Assembly (NCBI GenBank): GCA_963701815.1
Contig: CAVPBN010000009.1
Span: forward strand, 124,001 to 188,000
Source of the DNA: AP-15 sp963701815
Lineage (GTDB): Bacteria; Pseudomonadota; Alphaproteobacteria; ATCC43930; CGMCC-115725
Direction: 5' to 3'
DNA length: 64,000 bases
A program made the position numbers and the translations under genes. Below, piece after piece: positions 8,909 through 17,801 of the stretch (position 1 is its first letter; each line of letters starts with the position of its first letter). Under the pieces are notes generated by a model. The model did no database searches. It was given only the letters and a program-made list of their open reading frames with translations, and was not told the DNA's origin.

Positions 8909-10318
8909 ATGCCGCTTACTCTCTATAATTCGCTGACCCGCCGCAAGGAGGCGTTCGAACCGATCGATCCGAACAACGTCCGCATGTATGTCTGCGGGCC
9001 GACGGTCTACGACTTCGCCCATATCGGCAATGCCCGCGCCGTGGTGGCGTTTGACCTGCTCTACCGGGTGCTGCGCCACACTTACGGCGAAGACCATGTG
9101 CGCTATGTCCGCAACATCACCGATGTCGAGGACAAGATCATCGCCGCCGCACGCGAAAACGGCGAGGCGATCGACGCGCTGACCCGGCGCACCACGGCGA
9201 TCTTTCACGAGGACATGGCGGCGCTCGGCAATCTGCCGCCCGACATCGAGCCGCGCGCGACCGAATACATCGCGCAGATGATCGCGATGATCGAGCGGCT
9301 GATCGCCTCGGGGCACGCCTATGCCGCCGAGGGCCACGCGCTGTTCCGCGTCGCCTCCTACCCCAAATACGGCGCGCTGTCGCGGCGCAGCCGCGCCGAC
9401 ATGATCGCCGGCGCCCGCGTCGAGGTCGCGCCCTACAAGGAGGACCCCGGCGATTTCGTGCTGTGGAAGCCGTCGAGCCTCGATCAGCCGGGCTGGGACA
9501 GCCCGTGGGGCCGCGGCCGGCCGGGCTGGCACATCGAATGCTCGGCGATGAGCGAGAACACACTGGGCGAGACCTTCGACATCCACGGCGGCGGGCTCGA
9601 CCTGATCTTTCCGCACCACGAGAACGAGATCGCGCAGAGCGTGTGCGCCCATGACGGGCGCCCCTTCGCGCGCTACTGGCTGCATAACGGCATGCTGACC
9701 GTCGGCGGCGCCAAGATGGCGAAGTCGGAGGGCAATTTCATCACCGTGCGCGACGCGCTGGGCGACGAAGTGCGCCGGGCGAGGTCGATCCGCCTCGCGC
9801 TGCTCGGTACGCATTACCGCGACCCGCTCGATTGGACCGAGGAGCGCTTGCGACAGGCGCGCAGACGCCTCGACCGCTTCTATCGGGCGCTGAACAGGGG
9901 CCAGACACCCGTCGATCGTCGGCGAGTGCCATGCTCGTCCGACGAGGTCTGGCAACGCGCTTGAAGACGATCTCAACGCGCCGCTGGCGCTGGCTCGGCT
10001 GCACGAATTTGTCCATGCGCGATCAATCTTGCGCATGCAACCGGACGTTCGGCGAACGCGACCAGCTGCAAGCAGGCCTTCGGCTGCGGCGGGCAGCTTG
10101 ATGGGCCTGCTTCGAGCAGCCCTCCGGATCAGTGGCTTCGCGGCGAGCACAAGCTGATGATCGCGGTCGTGATCGAGATGCGCATCGGCGAGCGTACGCG
10201 CAGCTCGGCAAGAGCGCGCGACTTTGCCGAAGCCGACCGCATCCGCGACGAGCTTGCGCCGAAGGGCATCATCCTCGAAGACAAGCCCGACGGCACGACC
10301 GAGTGGCGTCGAGCGTGA
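8909..10318 (+). pseudogene. cysS: Cysteinyl-tRNA synthetase with several indels in its 3' third
   Basis: Residues 1 to about 345 are a good CysRS: MPLTLYNSLTRRKEAFEP, zinc/active-site CGPTVYDFAHIGNAR (HIGN for HIGH), GWHIECSAMSE, HGGGLDLIFPHHENEIAQ and the KMAKS loop (KMAKSEGN). From about 9953 the frame is repeatedly broken: a TGA falls at 9962-9964, while frames one or two bases off give LEDDLNAPLALARLHEFVH, then a GSLMGLL stretch, then PPDQWLRGEH. The original frame returns for ARDFAEADRIRDELAPKG and ends at TGA 10316-10318. The overall length (470 codons) is normal, so the indels cancel. CysRS is essential, so this is either an error-rich patch or a dead copy with another gene elsewhere. 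Confidence 0.85.
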
Positions 10319-10355
10319 GCGACAGCCCTGGTGCGCCGACGCTCGCCTTTGTTGC

Positions 10356-10413
10356 GTCATACCGGCGAAGGCCGGTATCCATCTCCGCAGCGCGTGGGTC
10401 CCGGCCTTCGCCG
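10356..10413. repeat. Dispersed palindromic repeat, copy A
   Basis: The arms CCGGCGAAGGCCGG (10362-10375) and CCGGCCTTCGCCG (10401-10413) are inverted repeats around a loop that includes TGGGTCC. The same unit, with the same flanking GTCA and TGGGTCC words, recurs at 20935-20986. It sits between the cysS stop and trmJ and could form a strong hairpin in RNA, acting as a REP-like element or terminator. Seen directly; function inferred. Confidence 0.7.
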
Positions 10414-10448
10414 AGGGCGGAGAGGGACGCTTCGTTGCGCGCATAACG

Positions 10449-11384
10449 ATGGCCGGCACCGATCATCGCCGCCGGGCGGTGACGGGCGGGCCGGCGATCA
10501 TCCTGGTCGAGCCGCAGCTCGGCGAGAATATCGGCACCGCGGCGCGGGCGATGATGAACTGCGCGCTCGACGATCTGCGGCTGGTGCGGCCGCGCGACGG
10601 CTGGCCCTCGGAGCGGGCGGTCGCCGCGGCGAGCGGCGCCGATCTGGTGCTCGACAAGGCGCGGCTCTATCCGGACGTGCCGGCGGCGATCGCCGATCTC
10701 GTCCATGTATATGCCGCGACCGCGCGCGATCGCGGCATGGTCCGGCGCGAGGTCACGCCGCGCCGCGCGGCGGCCGAGATGCATGACCGGCTCGGCCGCG
10801 GCGAGGCGTGCGGCGTGTTGTTCGGGCCGGAACGCACCGGGCTGTTGAACGATGACGTCGTGCTCGCCGATACGGTGCTGTCGGTGCCGCTCAACCCCGG
10901 CTTTTCGTCGTTGAACCTGGCCCAGGCGGTATTGATCGTCGGCTACGAATGGTTCGCCGCCGGCTCCGAGGCGCCGGCCGAAACCTTGCGCCGCGGCGGC
11001 AGCCGGCCGGCGACCAAGGACGAATTGCTGAATTTTTTCGACCACCTCGAAGAGGAGCTGCTCAAAAACGGCTTTTTGCGCCATCCCGAGAGCCGCCCGA
11101 GCATGGTGCGCAACCTGCGCAGCCTGTTTCAGCGCGCGCAATGCACCGAGCAGGAATTGCGCACCCTGCACGGCGTCGTCACCGCCTTTGCCGGCCCGCG
11201 CGAGCGCACTCGCCCCGCGCCCGCCGGAGGAGCCGAAGGCCGGCGGCTAGCCGGTCGCGATATGCCCGCCGGCCCCGGCGCCGGGCACCACCTCGGCATG
11301 AGCGATCTTTCGGCTGTTGACCGTGACGAAGCTGTTGGGCGGACGATCAATGTGTGTGGGGCCGTCATCGCGGCTCCTCAATGA
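10449..11384 (+). CDS. trmJ: tRNA/rRNA (SpoU-type) methyltransferase, TrmJ-like
   Basis: From the ATG at 10449 the 311-residue product starts with the SPOUT/TrmJ pattern: GPAIILVEPQLGENIGTAAR (residues about 14-33), then LRLVRPRDGWPSERA and the C-terminal SAM-binding knot motifs CGVLFGPERTGL and LSVPLNPGFSSLNLAQAV. TrmJ 2'-O-methylates position 32 of several tRNAs. A helical C-terminal region typical of TrmJ follows (FFDHLEEELLKNGFL; MVRNLRSLFQRAQ). The last 50 or so residues after LHGVVTAFAG look non-native and proline/glycine rich, so the real stop may have been lost. The upstream open frame crosses the palindromic repeat and is not used. Confidence 0.85.
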   Translation: MAGTDHRRRAVTGGPAIILVEPQLGENIGTAARAMMNCALDDLRLVRPRDGWPSERAVAAASGADLVLDKARLYPDVPAAIADLVHVYAATARDRGMVRREVTPRRAAAEMHDRLGRGEACGVLFGPERTGLLNDDVVLADTVLSVPLNPGFSSLNLAQAVLIVGYEWFAAGSEAPAETLRRGGSRPATKDELLNFFDHLEEELLKNGFLRHPESRPSMVRNLRSLFQRAQCTEQELRTLHGVVTAFAGPRERTRPAPAGGAEGRRLAGRDMPAGPGAGHHLGMSDLSAVDRDEAVGRTINVCGAVIAAPQ

Positions 11385-11445
11385 CGCCCTTGCGGGTGCT
11401 ATGGTGGCCCATGGTCCCCGCGGGACCTCCAGCCGAGGAGATACG

Positions 11446-12150
11446 ATGATGCCGAAGCCCAACTATCAAAACGCGCTGATCGTCGGCGCCGGCAGCGGAT
11501 TGAGCGCGTCGCTGGCGCGCCTCTTCGCCGGCGAGGGGATGCGGGTGGCGCTGGCCGCGCGCAACACCGAGAAACTGGCGCCGCTGTGCGCCGAAACCGG
11601 CGCCAAGGCCTTTGCCTGCGAGGCAACCGACGCGGCGCAGGTCGAAAAATTGTTCGCTGCGCTCGAGGCCGAAGCCGGCGCCCCCGATGTCGTCGTCTAC
11701 AATGCCAGCGCGCGGGCCCGCGGCCCGGTCGCCGAACTGGTCCCGGCCGAAGTCAGGCGGGCGTTGATGGTCAGCGCCTATGGCGGGTTTCTGGTGGCGC
11801 GCGAGGCGGTCGCCCGGATGCTGCCGAAACGGCACGGCGCCGTGCTGTTCACCGGCGCCTCGGCCAGCGTCAAGGGCTACCCGCTGTCGGCGCCGTTCGC
11901 GATGGGCAAGTTCGCCCTGCGCGGCCTGGCGCAGAGCATGGCGCGCGAATTGTCGCCGCAGGGCATCCATGTCGCCCATTTCGTCATCGACGGGGCGATC
12001 CGCAATCCGGGCCGGGTCGAGCCGGCGGACAAGCCCGACAGCATGCTCGACCCCGACGCGATCGCCGCCAGCTATCTGAGCGTGCTGCACCAACCGCGCT
12101 CCGCCTGGGCCTGGGAGGTCGAATTGCGGCCCTGGGTCGAGCGGTTCTAG
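11446..12150 (+). CDS. SDR-fold protein lacking the catalytic tyrosine
   Basis: The ATG at 11446 follows GAGGAG with good spacing and gives 234 residues. The Rossmann motif is GAGSGLS (residues 14-20), AARNTEKL follows the second strand, and YNASAR replaces NNAG. Around residues 139-155 the sequence is SASVKGYPLSAPFAMGK: Phe151 stands where classical SDRs have the catalytic Tyr, while Lys155 is kept. Conserved HVAHFVIDGAIR follows. The frame is intact, so this looks like a genuine subgroup with altered chemistry or a binding role rather than damage. It converges on the GT9 gene. Confidence 0.82.
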   Translation: MMPKPNYQNALIVGAGSGLSASLARLFAGEGMRVALAARNTEKLAPLCAETGAKAFACEATDAAQVEKLFAALEAEAGAPDVVVYNASARARGPVAELVPAEVRRALMVSAYGGFLVAREAVARMLPKRHGAVLFTGASASVKGYPLSAPFAMGKFALRGLAQSMARELSPQGIHVAHFVIDGAIRNPGRVEPADKPDSMLDPDAIAASYLSVLHQPRSAWAWEVELRPWVERF

Positions 12151-12170
12151 GCGGGGGCGGCGCCGGCGGC

Positions 12171-13583
12171 TCACCCGCTCGCGGCCGGCTGCGCCCGCCG
12201 GACAGCCGCGACCGCTGCGGCAAACACGGTGTCGACCGACAGGTCGGCGAGATCGGGCGTGCGCAGCACCTGCACGATCCGGCCGCGCGGCGCGCACAGC
12301 TCGGGGGATGACGCCCGCGAGAACAGCACCACGACCGGGTTGCCGCCGGCCGCCGCGACATGGGCCGCACCGGTATCGTTGCCGATCGTCAGCCGGGCCG
12401 CCTGCGCCAGCGCGGCGAGCGTGGCGATATCGGTCTGACCGATCAAATCGAGCGCCTCGGCGCAGACTTCGCGGATGACCCGGCCGGCCGCTTCTTCGCC
12501 GTGTACGCCGACGACGACCGGCAGATAGCCCAATCCGAACAGTCGGCGCGCCAGCTCGCCGTAATGTGCGGCGGGCCAGCGCTTGGCCGGGTGCGCCGGC
12601 GACGATCCGGGGATCAGCATGGCGAAATGCCGCCCGGCCAATGCCGCCGGCAGCATTCCCGCCGGCGGCAGGCGCGGTACCGTAGCGGCTGGGTAAATGC
12701 CGGCCATCAGCAATTGTTCGGCCTGCCGGTCCATCGTGTGCAGCCGGTCGCGCTCGAGATTGGCGTGCGGATGCGAGCAGCGCCGCGCGGTGCCCGACCA
12801 TTCCGGCATTCGACCCGGGCGCAGCAGCCAGGCATAGAGGCCGGTCCGGCCGGTCGTTTGAAAATCGTAGACCCGGTCGAATTTCCGCCATAGCAGACGG
12901 CGCAATGCGAGCCAGCCCTCGAGGTCGAGCCCGCGCGGACGCCGATCGACCAGGACCTGGTCGAACAGACCGCTCTGCCGCGCCAGCGCCGCAAAGGGCT
13001 CGGTCGTCAACAGGGTTACCCGGCCGCCGGCGTGATGCCGGCGAATATCCGGCACCGGACCGAGGGCCTGGACCAGATCGCCGAGAGCGCCGAGTTTGAT
13101 GACCAATATTTCGGCCCGAGAGGGCGCCGGCGCCGCCCTCCGATGCCGCGGGAAGATCCCCGCCAGCGCCGCAAGATCGACATGCCTTGCCAGTTCTTCA
13201 AACGCTTGGAACACCGCAGCATGCGCCGACGGGTCCGCGGCGCCGATGGCGGCCTGCAGCGCGTCGACGAGGCGCTCCGCCGCCGTTGCCGCAGCGGCAT
13301 CGCCCGAGCCTACGCCAAATCTTCGCGCCGCGCGCACGCGGGCGGCGGAGACCGAGATGTGCCGGCCATATCGCCAGCGGATGACCGAGGATTTGGCCAG
13401 ATGGGCGACGCAGATCTCGCGCCCGAACCGGCGCAACAGCCGATCTATGTCGCAAGCGATCGTATAGCGGCGATCATGCGCCGATCGCGCCTCGTTCCAC
13501 CGAAAAAACGCGCGCAACGGCGACGCCTCGGGAAAGACGCGGGCATTCAGGCGCGGCGGCGCAGCGATCGGAGGGAGCGGCAC
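12171..13583 (-). CDS. Glycosyltransferase family 9 (heptosyltransferase-like) with N-terminal extension
   Basis: Residues about 157-470 are a typical GT9 glycosyltransferase: EILVIKLGALGDLVQALG at the start, HFAMLIPGSSPAHPAKRWP at the donor-site loop, GLIGQT-like DLIGQTDIATLAALAQAA, and IGNDTGAAHVAAAGG, the conserved D-T-G-x-x-H motif. GT9 enzymes transfer heptose or related sugars to LPS core. The first 156 residues (RAFFRWNEARSAHDRRYT, then Ala/Arg-rich helices) do not belong to GT9 and I do not recognise them. A shorter product starting near the GT9 domain is possible, but the frame is open throughout. It diverges from a methyltransferase gene. Confidence 0.8.
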   Translation of the reverse strand: MPLPPIAAPPRLNARVFPEASPLRAFFRWNEARSAHDRRYTIACDIDRLLRRFGREICVAHLAKSSVIRWRYGRHISVSAARVRAARRFGVGSGDAAAATAAERLVDALQAAIGAADPSAHAAVFQAFEELARHVDLAALAGIFPRHRRAAPAPSRAEILVIKLGALGDLVQALGPVPDIRRHHAGGRVTLLTTEPFAALARQSGLFDQVLVDRRPRGLDLEGWLALRRLLWRKFDRVYDFQTTGRTGLYAWLLRPGRMPEWSGTARRCSHPHANLERDRLHTMDRQAEQLLMAGIYPAATVPRLPPAGMLPAALAGRHFAMLIPGSSPAHPAKRWPAAHYGELARRLFGLGYLPVVVGVHGEEAAGRVIREVCAEALDLIGQTDIATLAALAQAARLTIGNDTGAAHVAAAGGNPVVVLFSRASSPELCAPRGRIVQVLRTPDLADLSVDTVFAAAVAAVRRAQPAASG

Positions 13584-13714
13584 GGAACAGCATTATGCCG
13601 CAGGCGCACAAAGCTGTCTGCCTCACGGGCAGTGTTTTGCCGGCCGGCGGGATCAGGCATGGTACGATCGGCTTCCGGGGCGTCCGTGACCGAGATGTGC
13701 GAGGCCGAAGCGCC

Positions 13715-14380
13715 ATGTTCGAGGCCGAAGCGGTTTGGCTGCGCCGGGCGCTCGACGCGTTCGCGCCCGAGCGCCTCTCGCCGTTGCTCAATCTGGGCAG
13801 CAGCACCGCCGACTTCCGCGAGACCGTGCAGCCCTGGGTCGAGCACCAGCTGTTCCGCCCGCTGCGCGACCGCGGCGTCGAAATCGTGCATGTCGACATG
13901 CGGGACGGCCCGGGCATCGATCTGCGCGCCGATCTGACCGATCCGGCCGATCTTCGCCGCCTGCGCGACCTGCGGCCGAAGGCGCTGTTGTGCTGCAACC
14001 TGCTCGAACATGTGATCGAGCCCGGGCGGCTGGCATGCCATTCCCTCGATCTGTTGGCGCAAGGCGGGCTGCTCTTCGTCACCGTGCCGTTCAGCTATCC
14101 CTATCATCGCGACCCGATCGACACGATGTACCGGCCGAGCCCCGCCGAGCTGGCGGCGCTTTTCGCCGGCGCCCGGCTCGTCGACGGCACGATCCTCGGC
14201 GCCGGCAAATCCTATCGCGACGACGTCCGGCGGCGGCCGTGGATCCTGCTGCGTCATGTCGCGCGCCTGCCGGCGCCGTTCCTGTCGCTCGAAAAATGGC
14301 GGCGCTCGATGGCCAAGCTTTACTGGCTGGCCGCCGAGTACCGGATCAGCTGCGCCGTCTTCGAGAAGGTCGAGCGGTAA
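13715..14380 (+). CDS. SAM-dependent methyltransferase (class I)
   Basis: The 221-residue product from ATG 13715 has class I methyltransferase features: LSPLLNLGSSTADFRETV in place of a glycine-rich motif I, an acidic end of strand 2 (EIVHVDMRDGPGIDLRADL), and PKALLCCNLLEHVIEPGRL, the motif around the catalytic/post-motif II region. GGLLFVTVPFSYPYHRDPID resembles sugar- or lipid-linked methyltransferases near glycosylation genes. It is divergent from the GT9 gene and may modify the same glycan. Upstream ATGs in frame are in less conserved sequence, so 13715 is preferred. Confidence 0.75.
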   Translation: MFEAEAVWLRRALDAFAPERLSPLLNLGSSTADFRETVQPWVEHQLFRPLRDRGVEIVHVDMRDGPGIDLRADLTDPADLRRLRDLRPKALLCCNLLEHVIEPGRLACHSLDLLAQGGLLFVTVPFSYPYHRDPIDTMYRPSPAELAALFAGARLVDGTILGAGKSYRDDVRRRPWILLRHVARLPAPFLSLEKWRRSMAKLYWLAAEYRISCAVFEKVER

Positions 14381-14705
14381 ACGGCGCTGCGCGGACCGCC
14401 TGGATCTTTTTCGACGGCAGGCGCGTTCGCGGTAAGGTCGACGCCTTGTCGAGCCGCCGGGCCGGCCTCGACGGTATCTCCCCGGCTCGGCTGGGGGATG
14501 GACCGCCGCGGTCACGGAAACTTGATTTTCTGGTTCGAACGGCAACGCCGATTAGGTTGCGCGAGTAGATTACGGGCTTGGCAGTCGCCCCAAATCCAGC
14601 CGACGAGACCTCGCATGCGCGCCTTCGCCCTCGAACCCTGCTTTGCCTGGCGCCAGCCGGCTGCACGCCACGATCCGGCCGCCGCGAAGGGCGGGTCGAG
14701 CGAAC
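14381..14705 (+). other. Intergenic stretch without recognisable gene
   Basis: About 325 bases separate the methyltransferase from the ModA-like gene. I see no convincing coding frame, repeat or RNA here. It probably carries the promoter of the 14.7-16.9 kb cluster; an AT-richer patch lies near 14518-14580, but no clear -35/-10 pair stands out. Confidence 0.5.
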
Positions 14706-15492
14706 ATGTTTAGGCTGTTGCCGGCGCCGATCGCAGCGGGGACAGCCGGCTTGCTGGTGCTCGCCTTCTCGACGGCAGCCGCGCCGGCATTTGCCGGATA
14801 TCCGGTGGCGCCGGATGTCGTCGTGCTTCTGCGAGCCGACCCTGCGACATGCGGTCGGCGATGTCGGTCAATTGTGGCGGCGGCAAACCGGCATTTCGGT
14901 CCGTGTCTTTACCTCGCCGACACCGGCTTTACTGGAACAGATCGCCCACGGCGCGCGCGACGACGTCCTGGTCGGCGAAAGCGAGGCGGCGGCCGCCGCA
15001 GCGAACCGGCGGCACTTGATCAAGCCGCAGACGCTTCAGCGCTTGTGGCGCAACCAACTCGTCGTCGCCGCGCTCGCCGCTTCGCCTTCCGACGGCGGCA
15101 GATTGGCGTCTGTCGCCGGCAAGACGCCGATCGCGATCGTCGATCCCTGGGCGGCGACGGCCGGGGCCGACACCGAAAAGGCGTTGCAATCATTGGGATT
15201 GTGGCAGGCGGTCCGCAGCAAATCGATCGGCGTCGTCGGTACCGCCGACGCCGCCTTCCTGCTGACCCAAGGCAAAGTGCCGCTGGCGGTGGTTTACGCG
15301 ACCGATGTTGCCGCCGATCCGCGATTGGCGGTTGCCGATCGATTGCCGGCGGCGGGCTACCCGGCCATCGTCTACTGGGTCGCGCTGCCCGAGCACACGC
15401 TCAGTCCGAATGCGGCGAAATTCGTTGCCTTTCTGGATCAGGCGCAGGCCCGGCGGCAGCTCCGGGCCGATGGCTTGGAGGTATTGCCGTGA
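14706..15492 (+). pseudogene. ModA-like periplasmic substrate-binding protein, frameshifted
   Basis: ATG 14706 opens a Sec signal peptide (LLVLAFSTAAAPAFA, cleavage after AFA) and mature PVAPDVVVL. At about 14828 the text CTTCTGCG should be one base shorter. Correcting it continues with CEPTLRHAVGDVGQLWRRQT, SVRVFTSPTPALLEQIAHGA and DDVLVGE, the layout of molybdate-binding ModA proteins, then VAGKTPIAIVDPWAATAGAD and a family-like end. Corrected length is 261 residues. No ABC permease or ATPase follows; instead the stop overlaps a cytochrome b gene, and a molybdenum enzyme comes after. The ligand could be molybdate or another oxyanion. Confidence 0.7.
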
Positions 15493-16191
15493 CCGTTCCT
15501 GCTCATGCCGAGAACGCGCCCGCGCGCAGCGCACAGCTCCATCCGTTGAGCCGCCGCATCATGCACTGGATCAACGCCGCGGCGATCCTGGTCATGATCG
15601 CGAGCGGCTGGCGCATCTATGATTATTACCCGGCGTTGCCGCTGCATTTCGCCTTCCCCTACTACCTGACCTTGGGAGGCGACTTTACCGTCAGCGAAGC
15701 GCTCCACAACGAGGACGGCTTGACCAATGCGCTCGCCTGGCATTTCGCCGCGATGTGGGTGCTGGTGCCGAACCTGCTGGCCTACCTGATCGTCGGCGTC
15801 GTCTCCGGCCATTTCCGCCGCGACTTTCTGCCGGTCGGCGTCGGCGCCTTCTTCCGCGACCTGTTCGCGGCATTGCGTTTTCGGCTCGCGCACCGGCTCG
15901 GCGAATACAATGCCGTGCAAAAGGTGCTTTATTGGGGCGTTCTGGGTGCGGTGGCGGTGACGATTCTCTCTGGGCTCAGCATCTGGAAGCCGGTGCAGTT
16001 GCAGGAGCTGGCTTGGGCATTCGGGGGCTACGAACGCGCCCGGGTCGTGCATTTCTTCGGCATGGCGGCGATCGTCGGCTTTCTGGTCGATCCATATCGC
16101 GCTGACCATCCTGGTGCCGAGCACCCTGATCGCGATGATCTGGGGCCGGGTCCCGCGGGCCCTCTATCGGGCGAAAGGAGAAATGCGGTGA
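15489..16191 (+). pseudogene. Cytochrome b561-type membrane subunit, frameshifted near its 3' end
   Basis: GTG 15489 overlaps the stop of the preceding gene. The product is a four-helix di-haem cytochrome b: HPLSRRIMHWINAAAILVMI with the first His pair, WHFAAMWVLVPNLLAYLIVG, VLYWGVLGAVAVTILSGLSI and VVHFFGMAAIVGFLV. At about 16091 one extra A breaks the frame. Removing it restores VHIALTILVPSTLIAMIWGR and a stop at 16189-16191, with a 4-base overlap to the next start; corrected length is 233 residues. Such cytochromes pass electrons between quinones and a periplasmic molybdenum enzyme, which fits the next gene. Confidence 0.8.
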
Positions 16192-16929
16192 GCGGCCTCA
16201 TGCCGGCGCCCGCTCCGATCGTCAAAGGGATCGAGCGCCGCCTGCTGCTGCGCCAGGGTTTGAGCCTCGGCGCACTGACCCTGTTGGCCGGCTGCGACAT
16301 CTCCGATCGGGACGGCGTGCAATATGTGTTGAATCTGATGTCGCGGTGGAACGACCGCGCTCAGGCTTTCCTGTTCAGGCGGCAGGCATTGGCCCCGACC
16401 TATGCGGAAAGCGATGTCGTGCGCGATTTCCGCTACAACGCCTTCTTCCCGGCCGCCGACGCGCCGAAGCTGTCGGCGCGCCGATTATCGTTTGGAATTA
16501 TCGGGCCTGATCGATGACAAGCGGCCCTGGTCGGTCGAACAGCTCTACGCGTTGCCGCAACACAGCCAGATCACCCGCCATGTCTGCGTCGAAGGGTGGA
16601 GCATGATCGGCAAATGGGGCGGCCCGCGGCTCGGCGATTTTCTGCGGCGCGTCGGCGCTGATCTGAGCGCGAAATATGTCGGGTTTCAGTGCGCCGACGG
16701 CTATTACGGCAGCATCGACATGCCGACGGCATTGCATCCGCAGACGATCATGGCGGTCAAATTCGCCGACGAAATCCTGCCGGCCAAGTACGGTTATCCG
16801 TTCAAGGTGCGGATCCCGACCAAGCTCGGCTTCAAGAACCCGAAATGGGTCACCGCGATCTATGTGACCAACCGGATGCCCCGCGGGTTTTGGGAAGACC
16901 GCAGCTACAACCGGTTCAGCGGATCATGA
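16188..16929 (+). pseudogene. Sulfite-oxidase-fold molybdenum oxidoreductase, frameshifted
   Basis: GTG 16188 opens an export signal with twin arginines and a lipobox-like end (ERRLLLRQGLSLGALTLLAG followed by Cys). The chain continues FRYNAFFPAADAPKLSA, breaks at about 16480 where one C is extra, and resumes DYRLELSGLIDDKRPWSVEQ, HVCVEGWSMIGKWGG (the molybdopterin-ligating Cys) and YGYPFKVRIPTKLGFKN. This is the YedY/SorA-like sulfite-oxidase fold. Corrected length is 246 residues. It ends the three-gene cluster with cytochrome b and the ModA-like protein. The substrate may be sulfite or a sulfoxide; the sequence does not decide. Confidence 0.8.
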
Positions 16930-16942
16930 CGGCTGGCGGGTC

Positions 16943-17707
16943 ATGACCGGCGGCAGGTTCGGGCCGGAGGGCGGCTGCGCCATCGCGGTGATGGCCAAGG
17001 CGCCGCGCCCCGGTCAGGTCAAGACCCGGTTGTCCCCGGCGCTGACCGCCGAGATGGCCGCGGCATTGAGCGCCGGCTTTCTGCGCGACATCACCGAAAA
17101 CATCGCCCTGGCGGCGCGGGGCCGGGCGATCCACGGCTACGTCGCCTATGCGCCCGCCGGGTGCGAGACGGAGTTTACGGCGATGCTCGCCGAGGCCACG
17201 CGGCTCGTCCTGGCCGACGGCGCCGGGGTGTCGGCCGGCCGGGTCCACGGCTTCGGCCGGTGTTTGCTGCACGCCGCGCAAACGCTGTTTTCCGGTGGGC
17301 ATGATGCGGTCTGCCTGCTCAATTCCGACAGCCCGACTTTGCCGACGGCGTGTCTGGCGCGCGCCGCCGAGGCGCTGGCCGAAGCGGGCGACCGCGTCGT
17401 GCTCGGTCCGGCCGAGGATGGCGGCTATTATCTGCTGGGCATCAAGGCCCCGCACGTCGCGCTTTTCGAGGACATCGCCTGGAGCACCGGCGAGGTCGCC
17501 GCAGCGACCCGAGACCGCGCCCGAACGCTCGGCCTGCCGGTGGTCGAGCTCGAAACCTGGTACGATGTGGACGACGCCGCGACGCTGCGTCGGCTGTGTC
17601 GCGACCTGGCCGCAGGACACGAGGTCCTGAAACCCGCTCCGTACCCTGCGCCGGCGACGCTGGCATGCCTGCGGCGGTTCGGCATCGGGCATCTGCGGAC
17701 GGATTAG
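16943..17707 (+). CDS. DUF2064 glycosyltransferase-like protein (TIGR04282-type, rSAM-associated)
   Basis: The 254-residue protein matches the family of nucleotidyl/glycosyltransferase-fold proteins found beside radical SAM genes. It has an N-terminal CAIAVMAKAPRPGQVKTRLS (residues about 12-31), VCLLNSDSPTLPT in the middle, and VVLGPAEDGGYYLLGIKAP, the most conserved block. It ends LPVVELETWYDVDD. It has the GT-A-like fold of CofC/MobA proteins and probably transfers a sugar or activates a small molecule. A radical SAM gene and a GT2 gene follow on the same strand, as in the rSAM/selenodomain-associated transferase sets. Its real substrate is unknown. Confidence 0.85.
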   Translation: MTGGRFGPEGGCAIAVMAKAPRPGQVKTRLSPALTAEMAAALSAGFLRDITENIALAARGRAIHGYVAYAPAGCETEFTAMLAEATRLVLADGAGVSAGRVHGFGRCLLHAAQTLFSGGHDAVCLLNSDSPTLPTACLARAAEALAEAGDRVVLGPAEDGGYYLLGIKAPHVALFEDIAWSTGEVAAATRDRARTLGLPVVELETWYDVDDAATLRRLCRDLAAGHEVLKPAPYPAPATLACLRRFGIGHLRTD

Positions 17708-17801
17708 CATCGGCGGACAAAAGAAGGGAGCATCAGATTCGACGACGGCGCCGGTCATTGCCCGCCGCTACTTCGAGGCGGTCGGCGAACAGCGCTCGCC
17801 G

